64,000 bases of DNA from Isoetes taiwanensis (GCA_021234155.1 JAJEKV010000107.1:863761-927760), one strand, 5' to 3'. Shown: positions 12,446 through 25,214, counted from the stretch's first letter. Numbers and translations: made by a program. Notes: generated from the sequence alone by a model not told the origin.

Positions 12446-13186
12446 GTCGCCGGAGTTGCTGCGCTAATCCAATGTAAGTACCCCAGCTTCAGCCCTGCTG
12501 CCATAGCTTCGGCTATGGTGTCCACAACTTCTATGACTGATAAACCTGGCCGGCCCCTTCTGGACCAGCGCCTCTCTCAATTCGGCGGTTCTGTGCTAAC
12601 TCCGGCTAATCCATTTGATTTTGAAGGTGGAGCTATCAATCCCGTCGCTGCAATGGATCCAGGACATGTTTTTGATGCTGGTAAGCACCGATTTTGAACA
12701 AAATTTCTCAGAATATCAATCTATGAAGATTATATCGATTTCTTATGTAACGTCCCCAGAATGGATCCAGATTCCGTTTTTAATGCAAGGAGCATGAGGT
12801 GCAGCAATAATAGGGGGCAAACGACAGATTTAAACCTGGCGTTCATCGCCATAGCTAATCTGATTGAATCTAGAAGGGTGCCCAGAACTGTAAAAAATAT
12901 TGCAGCGGCAACAGAAATTTACTCTGTATTGTTTATCAAACCGGAAGGGGTTAGAATTTAGGTGAGCCCAAAGGTTTTCTCGATCAAAGCAAGGGAATCG
13001 TTCCCTTTTGTTGTGCAGCCACAGGCCAGCTCTGGATCGATCCAGCTTTCTGGCGATCGTGGCCACCGGATTAGAATGCCGGTTTCTGTTCTTAAAAAGA
13101 GGACTTCTGCGCCTCCGTTTTTGTCGTCGCCATTTGCCGGAGTTGCATGGAAACGCCAATACAGATCATATATTTCTTATTTGTAG
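12446..13186 (+). pseudogene. Subtilisin-like serine protease (SBT2-like) C-terminal remnant
   Basis: The first exon (12,446-12,680) reads VAGVAALI, PSFSPAAIASAM, then NPFDFEGGAINP and PGHVFDAG. This is the end of the S8 domain just after the catalytic-serine block. It ends at a GTAAGC splice donor. The second exon (from about 12,760) carries the fibronectin-III-like domain: [45 protein letters not shown]. Plant SBT2 proteins are secreted or vacuolar serine proteases of about 800 residues. Here the Asp, His and Ser catalytic blocks are absent upstream, and an in-frame TAG (12,959-12,961) splits the FnIII domain. This is therefore a 5'-truncated pseudogene, next to the array edge. Subfamily assignment is from memory of SBT2 wording. 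Confidence 0.85.
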
Positions 13187-14330
13187 CGGTGCTTTCCGTA
13201 CCTGTAAACCAAGTGACATGTTAGCTGAATTGCAAGGGCGATTACCTACCGTGTTTTGGATTGAGGTCTCAAAGAGCTTACATATCTCAGGTTTTCTGTT
13301 TTCTGGGCTGCATTTTGGTGCTTCTTACTAGCTTCTTACCACATTGTTCCCAATTTTTGTTTGTTGAGGATTGTTGTTGCTGATATATTTATTCATGATC
13401 GTGGGCATATAGAACTCATCTGGCTCTTGGGCGGCATACATCTTGGTGAAACCGTGCACTCTCATCAGCTCTCATACTCTGTATTTCACACTTTCACTCC
13501 CCATTTTGTAGAAAGAGCTTTTAAATGTCTGTTGTTACACATACATGTTCTTCCCATGCCAAATTGTCTTAATATATTGTGAGTGCTGCGTAAAGTTATT
13601 GGAGTGGTTTGCGAGTTTCATCTCTTTGATTGCAGCATAATGATAAGTCCCAGCATGATCTACATATTTGCCCTTTGAGATAATTTAGAGTCTCATGCTT
13701 TACTTTCAATGTCTGCTACTAAAAGCATATTGCTCCTTTTCTTGCAAATTTTTGTGCAATGTCTCAATGTTTGCAGGAATTGCAGCTTTCGCATAAGTTC
13801 CAAAATCTGCAAGCTCACAAAACTTTTTGGGAGTTGCAATGGTCATTTTCGGGACCACCAAATCGTTGCCTGTGACCAGAAGTTTGCTACTTCAAGTTGT
13901 TAGGAAAACATGCTCATATATATTTTGCCTAAAATTATGGTGTGCCTTATTTTGGTTATTATGCTAGCAGTATGCCCAATCATGCCGTAGTTGTGCTAGA
14001 AATTAATTTACTGATGTAAATACTTCTGTTTAATGACGTGTTCCTAACAATGAATCATTTTTTGCAGCCATAACTGGTTTGAGTGATGCGGCCCACAATG
14101 CTAGACACAAAATGGTGTTTGTGTGATGCACTTGCAGTCAATAATTGTGTATGTTTAGTTGCACGAACCAAAGGCCTTAATCAGATGTCAATACTTACTG
14201 TTTTTCATGTGTGTACATGCATGATGATGTGTGCATGTGTGGGTATTTCATTGTAATGGGCCGATCACATGGGCGTTATGATTTTGGGAAATTTGAAGCC
14301 CGGTACCGCCTCAAGACCGAAGAAGATTTC
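13187..14330. other. Gene-poor intergenic sequence
   Basis: AT-rich DNA with only short frames (a 73-codon frame at 13,361-13,582 and a 64-codon frame at 13,709-13,903) that match nothing I recognise. Could include decayed UTR or intron of the subtilase remnant. Confidence 0.5.
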
Positions 14331-14333
14331 AGT

Positions 14334-15145
14334 AAATGCGTTCACATAGGGTGACTATAATATACCCCAGCCTGATTTTAGAAAGAATCGGATGCAACGC
14401 TTTCAGCCACAATAAAATTGGCTCGGGTGAATCGGGATGCAACGCAGCTTTTCACCCACAATAAAATCGGCTCGGGGAATCGCTTCGGGGGACTAATAGG
14501 GACTCGAAATCAAATACGAAATGGAATAGGAATAATGATCTCAGGCTGGAATAGGAAGCGGAATAATCGTAAATCTTTGACAAGAAAAGCGAGTCCAGGC
14601 CGATTCTTCTATTGCTTAGATTCTTGAATGCCGATTCTTCTATTGCCGATTCAAGATTCTTCTATTGCGATTCTTGTAACCAGACCACAAGAAATCTTTG
14701 CCTTGTGGGTGCGTTCACAAGGAAATCGAAATAGGATAAGCAATCTCACGCCTTTTGGACAATGCAAATGAAATGAAAAGAAAAATAATGGGAGGAATAG
14801 GGCGGATTGGATCGAGAATAGGGCCGATTTGACCTTCTCTTTCAAGAATTTTCCTTTTAGTTTGTAGTTCATTCCCCTAATCCAACCGCCAGTTCTGCGG
14901 TGGGTTCATGTGAATGGGTTTTTCGTTCATCTTTGAAGTCTCCCGGTGAGTAAGCCACGATTCACCGCACCCAAAAATTGAAGGCTCAGCTTTCATGGCG
15001 CCATGAAGCTGGCGATCTTTGAATAGATTTTTAAGCGGCTGATTTTTTCTCTGCCATCGTATGCGGACTAATTTTGGGTTCATGTGAACGGCCCATAAGG
15101 CTGAACGATTGCTGCCATCAAACGGCTGAATGATTGTCAAACATT
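14334..15145. repeat. Internally repetitive segment, possible non-autonomous element
   Basis: A block around 14,390-14,480 is duplicated (GGATGCAACGC...ACAATAAAATTGGCTCGG, twice). GCCGATTCTTCTATTGC is repeated three times at 14,600-14,670. TGCGTTCACA occurs at 14,337 and 14,710, and GGGTTCATGTGAA at 14,902 and 15,069. There is no coding capacity. The repeated GTTCACA/TTCATGTGAA strings suggest a decayed DNA-transposon derivative, but I could not fix termini or a target duplication. Confidence 0.3.
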
Positions 15146-16480
15146 TAGATTGCTAGTCAGATCTTTGTAATGTTTGATGGTTTGTTTCTGCTGAGTTGAT
15201 GGCTTGGAAGATGTTTGAAGATTATTCGGTGTGACAAATTTTTGTGTTGGTTTATTTTTTATTACTCATGGTTGACTCCTGTAAATACAAGATGAAGATC
15301 CATATGATCGTAAAACAACAGCTATATGTGTTTCAAAATTATATGACATTAATGCTGAATTGGACTTCTGACAGCAGCTGGTTGTAGCAAATGCTATTAC
15401 AACACTGGCAGAGATACATGCAGAAAACAAGTAGCAAATTTGTATTTGATCAGAGATACATGCAGAAAACAAGTTGCAAATTTGTATTTGAGATCACAGA
15501 TCATACTTTATTCAAGCTCTTGGCTGCACTGAATGTGCACAGAGTAGAATTTCTTTCCATTCTTAGGACATTTCAGAAGAAATGTTTGGTCGTTTTTTTA
15601 TAGTTGTTTGTCTCAACAAGGTTCACGCATGTAACACATATTTAGGGAGAAAGTGTGCTGTGCTAATAATAGATAATCAAATAACTGGTTACAGGACATA
15701 AGACTTCCATTATGAGCTTATGCAAGATAATCAATATTTCGTTTGTTTAATTGGGTCCAGGTTTTTATGTTAGATACGTTGTCAAAGTAAAAGTACAAGG
15801 CGAAAGCAAAGGTTTTTATGTTAGATGCTATGTCACAACACGTCTTCGAGATGAAAACTCTGATGTAGTCTTATTTGCAATCAGAGGTGTCTCCCTATGA
15901 ATCTTTTAGCCAGACAAGTTTTGTGCCTCATAGTTGAGCCAATAAAATGCTCTGGAACAAATTTACATTACTTATGGTCTAGAACGTCGTCTGTCTTTGA
16001 TTTCTTGCTTCCAAATATTTTTGCTCTACGTCCTTTTCCAATCCACACCATTGCTGAGTTCGAGCCAAGGCTCTTTCTTAAGGTGGCAACAAATTAGCAA
16101 AGTCGAGAGGAAAGCCGAGAGGGTAATATTGCCAATAACTTCTTTGACCATGTGCTCCCTTGGTTGTTGGTAGTAAAAAAGGCGGCAACCTTTAACTTGA
16201 GGTTCTACATTGCTAGGAACGTGAAACGTGGAGGGCATATTTTATTATTGTTTTCTAGGAGGATCTTAAGGGAATGTCTGTATATAGTCCGCACTGGGTG
16301 TGCTTTTCAGTGAATCGCATTATCTTGGGGAACGTTAAAAGATTCCTAAAAGACCTTAGTGAATCTTATAGAATCTCTCTAAAATATTGGGTAGTCTTAT
16401 CGAAATATTGGTAAACTTAGAAATCTTATAGAAACTTGAGAAATCTATACTACCAATATACGTACATTCGATAGTGTATA
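15146..16480. other. Gene-poor sequence with a 42-base tandem duplication
   Basis: No gene recognised. At 15,411-15,494 a 42-base segment beginning GAGATACATGCAGAAAAC occurs twice head to tail with two differences. The period is a multiple of three, so the 70-codon frame over it remains open, but nothing else supports coding. Confidence 0.5.
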
Positions 16481-16484
16481 CTCC

Positions 16485-16900
16485 CACATAGTATAAAGAC
16501 TTGTATATATATACAATTATATTATGGGTCCTATGGGGGGGTGAAAGTTGTGTAGAGATTCATCCCGTCCGATTTTTCGAGGTGTCACGACAATAGCCCT
16601 TGGATTTGATGGGGGTATGCATGGGGCATGGATGGGGCATGCACCCCATCCCTCCGGCCGTCGATCGGAGACGCGTGAAATCGTGGCCTTTTGATTTTAG
16701 GTTAAGAAAGGTCTGCGAAATTGTTGGTAAAGATTGATCACCGCCCATCCTCTCGAGATGGGCCGGTCCGACATTGACACTTCAATCAACCCCAAGCAGC
16801 CCCTTTTATTTGGGGCTTTTGATGTGGCCCGTTAGATCTAAGGATTCAATTGGGGCATTTTATGTAGACCGTCCATCCTTAAAATTAGGGCATTTTATAT
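16485..16900. repeat. Dispersed repeat copy with TATA-rich leader
   Basis: Starts with ATAAAGACTTGTATATATATACAATTATAT, of which ~30 bases recur at 23,660-23,693. This is followed by GAGGTGTCACGAC (16,580) and TTTATTTGGGGCTTTT (16,805), both of which also recur in the copy at 23,800-23,885. No coding. This looks like the shared 5' portion of a repeat family of unknown class. Confidence 0.45.
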
Positions 16901-17263
16901 TTAATGTCTATTAAATATTGGATGTTTATTAAATATTGGATGTTTATGTCAGGCTGGGATGTCAGAATGTTATTGCCCTGCCCATGGAATAGGGTCGGCC
17001 TGAGATGTCTGAAAAGTGGTATCAATTAAGCCCCCAAATTTCTCGGCTTATCTGCAATCGGATTTCTCGGCTTATCTGCCGAAATTGCATCTTCGGCATT
17101 CCGCCTTTGATTCAAGGCCGCCTGGGCTGTGCATTTTGAGGCTGCCGTAACAAGCTGGGCGCTCTGGCCATACATATTTTGTTGGGGATCTTCAGTTACT
17201 TTTTTTTTTTCTTTCGTTTGTGGAAGAGCAGTCGGGAAGAAATGGCTTTGACGTGGTGCTTTT
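16901..17263. other. Short non-coding interval
   Basis: Contains a small direct repeat (ATTAAATATTGGATGTTTAT, twice near 16,911-16,948) and a duplicated TCTCGGCTTATCTGC at 17,041 and 17,068. No gene seen. Confidence 0.4.
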
Positions 17264-17722
17264 TTGGTCGGACCTGGCTATGGCGTCTTCCCTCTGAGAT
17301 CCAATCAGGTCGTGTCCATGTGGCTCGTGCATTCATGGGCAATTGGGCATCTTTTGTGCTACACCTCTTTGGCGTGCAAACCATTCTTTGCAAAGCCGTC
17401 TCAAAAAGTGATGGAGCCATCTCGAATACATGAACACAGGGCTATGGAATCTAGGCACCGTCCTCCAGCTTGGAATGGTAATGTGCTGCACGGGCCGTCT
17501 GCAAAAATTAATCTGGTTCTTACTGATGAAATCTGGTTCTACAGACAACGAAAGAAATGCTATACATGTGGCGAATTAGGGCACCTGTACTATCTTTGTC
17601 CGAAGGAAGCCGTTCGTGTTGTTGTCAATATAAAGAAGAAGGTATATAAGCTGTTAACCTTAAGAATCTTTTGTTCTCTGATTCTTTCTAGTTTTTGTGG
17701 TCAGAAATGTTACAGCTTATGA
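17264..17722 (+). CDS. Small ORF with one CCHC zinc knuckle
   Basis: A 152-codon open frame. Its only recognisable feature is CYTCGELGHLYYLC at 17,558-17,599, a C-x2-C-x4-H-x4-C knuckle as found in retroelement Gag, LINE ORF1 and some RNA-binding proteins. It is preceded by VLTDEIWFYRQRKK and followed by a possible splice donor (AAGAAG|GTATATAAG). No other domain lies nearby. The likely origin is a LINE ORF1 or Gag remnant. Function cannot be assigned. Confidence 0.35.
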   Translation: MVGPGYGVFPLRSNQVVSMWLVHSWAIGHLLCYTSLACKPFFAKPSQKVMEPSRIHEHRAMESRHRPPAWNGNVLHGPSAKINLVLTDEIWFYRQRKKCYTCGELGHLYYLCPKEAVRVVVNIKKKVYKLLTLRIFCSLILSSFCGQKCYSL

Positions 17723-18690
17723 AGTTGTCTAGTGGTTATTTTGCAGTTTTGGTTCACACCATGGTGGATTTATAACGATCCCAGCCTGCGGATAAGAGGT
17801 CCATTTTCTTTGAAAGTTTTAAATCAAAAAAAGGATCACAAGTGGATACCTCCAGACTTGCAGGGGACTTGCAGGTATGGTGAATGCTTGTGTGTGGTAA
17901 TTTGATGCATAGATTTGGATGGGTAGACAGACCCATTGTAAATGAAGCACGTGGGGATTACTTTTAGCTTCTGTTAACCAAAAGCCTTTAAATTGTTTTT
18001 GAGGAGTTGGCAGTCCATTAGAACCATCTTTTCCACCCATTCCATTCTCTTATTGCAGAGATGTAGTATTGCTGAAATCCGCATGATGTTTCACCAAGTC
18101 ACTGTGCCCAGCCTTCTGATTTGGAGAGGATCCAAGCACGACAGACGAGAAATTCAGAGTCTCAATCAAATCAGTCTTGAGAAATTTTATATGGTGATGT
18201 GCAGGTCTATATTATAGAAATAATCTAATTTTTTTGCTCATGCTTTCACATCATTTCGTATTAAGCCAGATCCTCTTCATAAATTAGGACTGGACTTGAC
18301 CCTCCGTGTAGTAGCTGATGTTGATCTTGTGGTACGTACACATGTTTCGTTTGAACTAATATATAAAGACTATGAAAAGTTTGGCTGGACTATTATTCTC
18401 ACATTTCGCATTTGGGCAGGGCCTTCCAAATGTTGGCAAGGGAGCACATCTGGGTAAGGTAACTCCCATGCTTAAAAAGATTTCGTCTGTCCTTTATTAA
18501 TGTTTATATTCATTGTTTTACTAGAAGCTTGCAGGGTTAGAACGCATGTTCATACGGCATTTGCGCTGAAGTGGATTGTTAATGCATGTTCTAGACATAT
18601 CTGCACCTTATCTAGTGAACTATTATCATGTGTTATGTGAGGTAAGAAAGATTTCTAATGGTGTGCTCTTTCATGATGTTGGTCATGCCT
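17723..18690. other. Intron-like DNA before the kinase remnant
   Basis: AT-rich with several T-rich tracts ending in TGCAG or GGGCAG and possible mini-exons (for example 18,421-18,455, bounded by GGGCAG and GTAAGG). No domain recognised. Confidence 0.35.
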
Positions 18691-18693
18691 TTC

Positions 18694-19388
18694 TTTTGGC
18701 AATTAAGCAGTTGAATGGGAAAGGGATGCAGGTACAGAATGTCACTTACTAGCATGTGTTTAAGGTTTCTTGATAAATATGATGACTAGACAGATAAAAG
18801 ATGCATGTACAGCACAGGAAAACATTCAGGCTTTCCTAGCCATATTTCTCATTTTCTTAATCTAATCTGCCAACTTCACATCCTCTAAAATGATCAGATA
18901 GATGCCTTTTTTCGTCATGTTATATTCAACCTTCGCTTAATTTTGCAATGTTCCTCGATGCAGCAATATCTTGTGCTTTAGATTGTATTTTTGTGTTTGC
19001 ATAACTTAGTGTCTATGTCCTCAGGATTTATGCATACAAGAATTCTGAAGGATTCAATAATTTATTGATATATTTGTTTCGTGTTTGTTGCAGGGCCGCA
19101 AACAATGGTTGTCAGAGGTTAAATACTTAGGCGTTGTAGACCATCCAAACCTTGTGAAGCTTATCGGTTAGTGTATATATCGGTTAAATGTCAAATGGAA
19201 GTGTTGATGCCCATGTATTTGGGAAAGGGCAATCTGTGCTTCCGTGGAAATTAAAAATTCAAATTGGAGGTGTTGATGCCCATGTATTTGGTAAAGGGCA
19301 ATATGTGCTTCCGTGGAAATTAAGAATTCAAATTGCCTTAGGGGCTGCACAGGGCCTAGCTTATTTGCATGAGGAAATGGATTTTCAG
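18694..19388 (+). pseudogene. Receptor-like cytoplasmic kinase (RLCK VII, PBS1/PCRK-like) remnant
   Basis: Exon pieces: LAIKQLNGKGMQ ending at 18,731 with a GT donor (the lysine of the ATP-binding VAIK motif); [25 protein letters not shown] at 19,094-19,169 after a CAG acceptor (helix C glutamate and the [10 protein letters not shown] strand); then NGSVDAHVFGKGQ, LPWKLRIQI, ALGAAQGLAYLHEEMDFQ ending at 19,388 before GTAAGG. Family knowledge: RLCK VII kinases act in the cytoplasm below pattern-recognition receptors. The glycine loop upstream, the YC...LLVYEYMP segment after LIG, and everything from the HRD/DFG catalytic and activation segments onward are missing. An in-frame 69-base duplication lies inside the third exon. 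Clearly non-functional as read. Confidence 0.8.
19201..19338 (+). repeat. 69-base in-frame tandem duplication in kinase exon
   Basis: Two copies starting at 19,201 and 19,270 encode GVDAHVFGKGQ.VLPWKL.IQI twice, differing at a few bases. The period of 23 codons keeps the frame open into ALGAAQGLAYLH. Confidence 0.9.
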
Positions 19389-22300
19389 GTAAGGTTCTTT
19401 CACATGCTTTATGATTTTTAGTTGGAAATTAGAGTTATGATAGAATTTAAATTGGCGCATGCGAGAGTTCTAGATTTACGGCGGTTGCAAGGGACACAGC
19501 TTTGAGAATATCCTGCTATATTTTTGGATTTGGAGCTCATCTTGGAGGAGTCCTTTTGTTAAGTAAATCCAGCAACAAGTAAATCCAACAATGGGACCCC
19601 GAAGCTTGCATCTGCAACCAAAGAAAAAGCGTTTAGAGAATGCTATATATTGGTAAACATTTTTTCTACCATCATTTTGACTGATTCCTCATTCATCGTT
19701 CTTGGAGTAGAATCTTATTTGTTTTAATTTTCTTTAAAATGTATGAATGGCTTGCAACAGCATTTCTGTAGGAATGTATTGTTCTATAATGAAGCAGTGA
19801 TATTCTTCGTGATATCTAATGTTCTTTTCCATCTCGTTACTTCTTTGCAATAAAGGCCTTTGATTCCAATGATTCCATGTTGAATTCATCCAGGTTATTT
19901 TCCTTTGCTTTCAGATTTGATTGCTATGCCCCAACATCTTTGTTTTGTTATTTCATTTCGGTTGTTGTAAGTTCTTCATAATTTTAGCGGATGTGAAGCT
20001 AAATCACTTTTACAGATCATCAATGTTGTAGTATTTGCTAATGCTTGCTTTTGTAATCAATGTATAAACCATAGGATTGGCCATTCTGCTTAAGGGGGAA
20101 ATTAAGGTAGCAGACTTAAGGCATTGGGAGCACAAGTCATTGTTCTCAAACATTTAGGGAAATTTACCTGTATATACTCTCAGTTCTTCCCATATTTCAT
20201 CTTGGTAGTCATGCTTGAGATTCATGATATTTAAAATGTTCAAAGTTCATGAAATAATGCAAATTTTGAGCACTGACTAGTGTACCCTTTGCGAATAATC
20301 CAGGTTTACAAAACAGTAGAGCTTATCAAGGCAAAAGGAGGGAAGCGGTCACGTTAGCGTTCTTAGAGTTCTTCTATAATTTGCATCCTAGTCTATATGT
20401 GCTGCTTTTAGACTTGGCATGCCTACATATTGCAGTGAAGAATGTCTTTATGTTGAGGCTCAAATAATAGATCCAGGTAAAATGTCTTGCCTATGCCTAT
20501 GCTTAGAATAGATCCAGGTAAAATGTCTTGCCTATGCCTATGCTTAGAGAAGCCTGATTTGTGCTCCTTGCTTATATTCAATTAAGGGTTAGGTGTGCAT
20601 GTTTTTATGCGGGTTGGATGCTTTGATATAGTGTGCTTGCTGCTTTGATATAGTGTGCTTGCCTTCTACATAGACAGCCAACGAAGTAGACACATGTTTT
20701 CATTTTGAACAAATGTGTCTTAGGCATGAATGTTATGTATGGAAAACTTGATGATGTTGATGTCACTAGTTCCTTTGTTTTGAAACCAATCATTCTTGTG
20801 GTCTTTTGCTGATATAGTGAAAATCAGAAGTTGCGTTTGATTAATTGTTCTTCAAAGTGCTATTCATGTATTTCATTCACTAAATTTATCTAGTCATATT
20901 TTGCCCCAAGTTCTTATGTAAGCGCTGCATGTTACAGAAAACTCTTGCTATAAAAATATACAGGTTCTTCTTAGCATAGATAACTGCCCATTGGTGAGAC
21001 TAATTGGTTGGCCATGCTATGTAAGTTCACAAAAGATGACTGCTTCCTGTTGTTCACATCTAGATTCTGCAGAATGTAAAAGGATATAGTTTACCTCTGC
21101 CTTCATCTGGCAACAAATATAATTTTCCCAAGGGATGTTTCTCTAATGGAATCTGAGGTCAAATAATCAAATATGTAACATAAGCCATGATTAACATGAT
21201 ATTAGACATTTTGTTTTGCCCAGGTTCGCTTAGTTCCACTTCTGGTGCTTTGTCTTTAGATGAGTCCTTCCATGTTGGATGTTTTTTTCTTTGATTTATG
21301 GCACAACCAGTTCTGGCATAAATGCCATCCTACATATATAACATCAAGCTCAGGATTACCTTAGTGTGTCCAGGTCAGGACACTCTTCATCGTGCTTTAA
21401 TTACTCATTAGTAGTTTCTGTTTATGTGTTTACTTAGTAGTTTGAGAAGATTCTGCAGAATTAATGTAGAATGTGCAAGAAGAAAATATTAAACGGGTCT
21501 TGCCACATGAGGAATGCCAATTTGTCTAGTTCAATTTCGCACTATAAGGGCTATTGGAAGGCGCTACATGGGAACTGTGCTTCACCAAGGCATGTGCAGA
21601 TTGTGCCACACTTAGAGCGTGTGCTTGATCTGGAGAGTGTGCTTGATCTGGCCCTTTCTTTGCCTTGCTTTTTTGAGCAGATGCATAGTGGAGTTGCCAT
21701 ACAGATGCTCTATTTGTTGCTGCCGGTGTCTTTACTTCATACAAAATTTACAGAGTCTTGAACAGCCATACCTTTGAAAGAGTTTGCTAGATTGGATGAG
21801 AGTTCTTGGGGCCTTGATGTATTTTGGCAGATCAACACCAATTTCAAGCTGTAGTTGTCTATATCATACTGCAAAAGCCAAGCAAACATGGTGAATGTTA
21901 GCAACATGTGCATGCATGTAGCATCTCAGTTTAACTTGCAATGAGGAATATTTTATAGATGCTCTTTACATAAGAAAAGTTCAATGTACATGTTGCATCA
22001 GGTGTAAATGTACATGTTGTTTGTTCTCTTATTTACCACTGTTTTTCCAATTCAAAATACCAAACAAAATGTCCTTGTCTGCAGACAATGCCTTAGAAGA
22101 CCTATCAAATATTAGAAGCTCTTGAGCACGATAGCTTCTCGAATTGGTGGGCCTCCACAAGACAGTGCCACTGAAGAAGGGATTCATGACACATTTACCC
22201 AGCTTTTATTAGATCTCATACGTTTGTAGTAAATTTAAACAAGTCTGAATATTTATTGAAGTTGGACAAATTTGCTTCGCTTTCTAGTTCCATAAATTGC

Positions 22301-23654
22301 CACAGGTTCTAGTGAGCGCTTAAGTACTCTACATCGCTTAAGTACTCTACATCATTGATGTAGGTTGTTTGTGCAGATAGACTCCATTTTTTGACATGCA
22401 ACTGAAAGTTGATAATATACGTGAGATTGCATTTAGAAATAAGCATCAAAATACCATTTCTATGGTAGACTTTTAACTGTTGTATATATTCGTTGCATGT
22501 TTATGTGAAAAATCACATCAGCTAGATTCATGAGGAGCTGTATTCGTTTTACTGCATAAATTCAGAAACCTTAAAGTAGCGTATTCAGGCCTTGCCACTG
22601 CCCGATACTGACGTTCTCCCACATGTAGTAAAATGTGTCTAGATGTCTTTTATGCCAAGCTATTGTATTTAACAAGTCCACCAGAGTGTGCCTGGATGTC
22701 CTTTGTGCTAAGCAATTGTATTTAGCAAGACCACAAGATGTCGAAAGAGATGCTGGATCCTATATCATTTTGCTCAAGGTTTCAACAAAATGTGACTTTT
22801 TATTGCGTGTCAAAATAAACACATTTTCATAATTTATTTGGTGGTAGTAAAATTTTGCTGCTTGTTTAGATTCTTAGCTCATAATATGACCACTCGCAAT
22901 TCCATTTCTCAACTCGATGTAGCATAAAACACTCACAATCCATCTTCATGGGAAAAAACAAAGGAAAAAAGGATAAATTAAGCATTCTAAATCAAGCATT
23001 ACTTGTCAAACAACTGAATGAATTTGGTGCCAGATAAGTGGTTTAAAAAATGTAATGATTAAATGGTTTAAAAACTAATAGCAATATTATTTTCTAGTGT
23101 AGATGTTGTTCCTAGTGTCTTAACATTATATGCTCAACAAGTGGAGGAACTTGCTAATAAAAGAAATGGCTTAATATACGGCAATTTCAAAACTTTGTCT
23201 GACTATACTCTCACAAATATATATATCACTTATTTCTTTGCCAGGCTCAGAGGTATTCCTTCAAAGATATTCACTGTTAGGCCTTCCACATACTCATTTG
23301 AGAACATTTGCTATTAGTCATATACAATAAACTTTATTTTATTTTTGGAGGAAGAAACCAAGAATATTTTCCATACAGAAATGAGAAAGCAAAATCTCAA
23401 ATAGGATGTGGATTAAAAACACTAATGAATTCACCCCATGACAACAATAAATTAGTGGATTTCTGTGTACATTATAACTGCACATAGAAGGAACGCCAAA
23501 ATTTATATGAAATCTTCATGCTAAAATTATTATACGTTAGAAGAGATTCTATGAACCTATATGACAATGTTTTCCACTATAATATTAGATACTGATCTAT
23601 TTAAGCCTTGATTTTACTTCCACATCTTCGTAAACCATAGATCATATACCCATT
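19389..23654. other. Long intron-like/intergenic region with small tandem duplications
   Basis: No gene recognised in 4.2 kb. Four head-to-tail duplications are visible: 41-base period at 20,467-20,548; 22-base period at 20,619-20,662; perfect 18-base period at 22,317-22,352; and a diverged pair around 22,640-22,735 (ATGTC.TTTTATGCCAAGC). The short open frames here lack any domain. It may be the decayed continuation of the kinase locus. Confidence 0.5.
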
Positions 23655-24829
23655 CATAGTACAAAGACTTGTATATATATACAATTATATAAGCACCCCC
23701 CTTATATCTAGAGATTTTGGTGTCGCCGCCGCAGCCGTCCATTTTTTGAGATCAACGGTTGAGATGAAAACATGCCAAACCACCCCAAGCACCCCCTGGG
23801 TATAAAGATTGAGGTGTCACGACTTGACCATCGAAGGTGCAAGATCTGAGCCAAGATTGAAAGCCCTCTTATTTGGGGCTTTTAATATAAAGCGTTGAAT
23901 TTGTTCTCAATGGTCGAGATTTAGCCGGGGAAGTTCGAAATTTCGGAAAGGGAAAAGGATCTCTTGCAAGCGTGCTCCCAATTTTTTTCCCTTGCCTTGG
24001 TGGGGGATGCAGTCGGATAAGCCTTTTCCCCTCTGCTTTCCAATTTGGAGCATCCACCAATTTGAGTTCAAATTTGTGACTTGTTGGTCGGACGGGGCGC
24101 TTTCGAATCTGTGAACTTTCTATTTTGGATTTCTTTGGTCGGACGGTTGATAATGTGAAGTTTCTATCTTGGATTTGCTGGCTGGGGCAGTTGATAATGT
24201 CTTGATTTGTAGGGCAAACAAACAACAAGAGTGAGTTGATGAAATTCTCGGACTCGATTTAGCCTTTTGGTGGAGGTACAACCCAGATTGAGATACTTTT
24301 GTTGCATTTCTAATCGATTGCCCTGTGTGTTTACCGTGGAAAATTTACTCCCGGATTCATGGCGGGTCATTTCTTGGACAATTTAAGGGCTCAATGGATC
24401 AAACTTGATTTTTTCGTAAAGGCCGAGAGGATCCGGCTCAGCTTTTGTGTTGCAGACTTTCATTTGGAGTTGGATTTCATATTTAGCAGCAGAGGAAGTA
24501 AACTATTAGGGCTTGATTGAACACACGACTATTATCCCTGTTTTCATTGCGGCATTTAGATCAAAGCATCGAGCATGCAACATTTTTCTAAAATGTAGAT
24601 TGTGTAACATGACAATCTAATGGGGTGATTGAAGCTAGATATTGTAGAATATGTTGATCATGATAAAAGCGTCCAAAACGCCTCAAACTAATCGAGAGAG
24701 ATGATTCTTTCTTGTATATGTGTGGTTTTGCTGGATCTCCGTTGCCTTCGTAGGTTTTTAGTCCCATGTTATAGTATCTATGATGTATCTTGATCTCTAT
24801 ATGGTCTTTCTCCTCCCAAAAAAAAAAAA
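23655..24829. repeat. Dispersed repeat copy ending in a poly(A) tract
   Basis: Begins with the same CAAAGACTTGTATATATATACAATTATAT leader as 16,488. It shares GAGGTGTCACGAC and TTATTTGGGGCTTTT with that copy, and ends at an A13 tract (24,817-24,829) preceded by a TTTAGTCCCATGTTATAG-like tail. A 5' leader plus 3' poly(A) suggests a retroposed element (LINE- or SINE-like). No ORF survives. The element limits are inference. Confidence 0.4.
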
Positions 24830-25214
24830 CATGTCCAACATGGATATCTCTTGGATATTAGAAGGAAACACATAGGATTAGATATCCCAACTTAAAGATA
24901 GTACTTTTGGTTGTTGGAAGATGGAGAAATTGGGATGAAATGAGAAATCTAGGAATCTATTCATGCTGATAAGATATTCTATTATCATATTACAAGATGT
25001 CTTCAAGGTATTAATGATTGTCATATTACAGATTCTCTAAACTAATCACAAGGTAATCTTTTATCTATAGTGTCTCAAAGGCATACAAATCCATTTGCTT
25101 TAGAAAATTTTAAGAAATGCCTTCCATTTGGACTTTGGCTCCTAATGAGTTCCTTAAAATTCTCAACAATTGTTGGAATTGTCCTTAACAAATTCAGTTG
25201 TTATCCTAGATGTC

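Noticed and set aside
13361-13582. Continuation of the subtilase gene (HLGETVHSHQ reading)
   Set aside because: A faint likeness to the subtilase N-terminal region only, downstream of the C-terminal domain and with no splice support.
20965-21020. A further kinase exon (NCPLVRLIGW reading) downstream of the RLCK remnant
   Set aside because: It resembles only the short [10 protein letters not shown] string, lacks flanking kinase sequence, and a second helix-C strand would be out of order.
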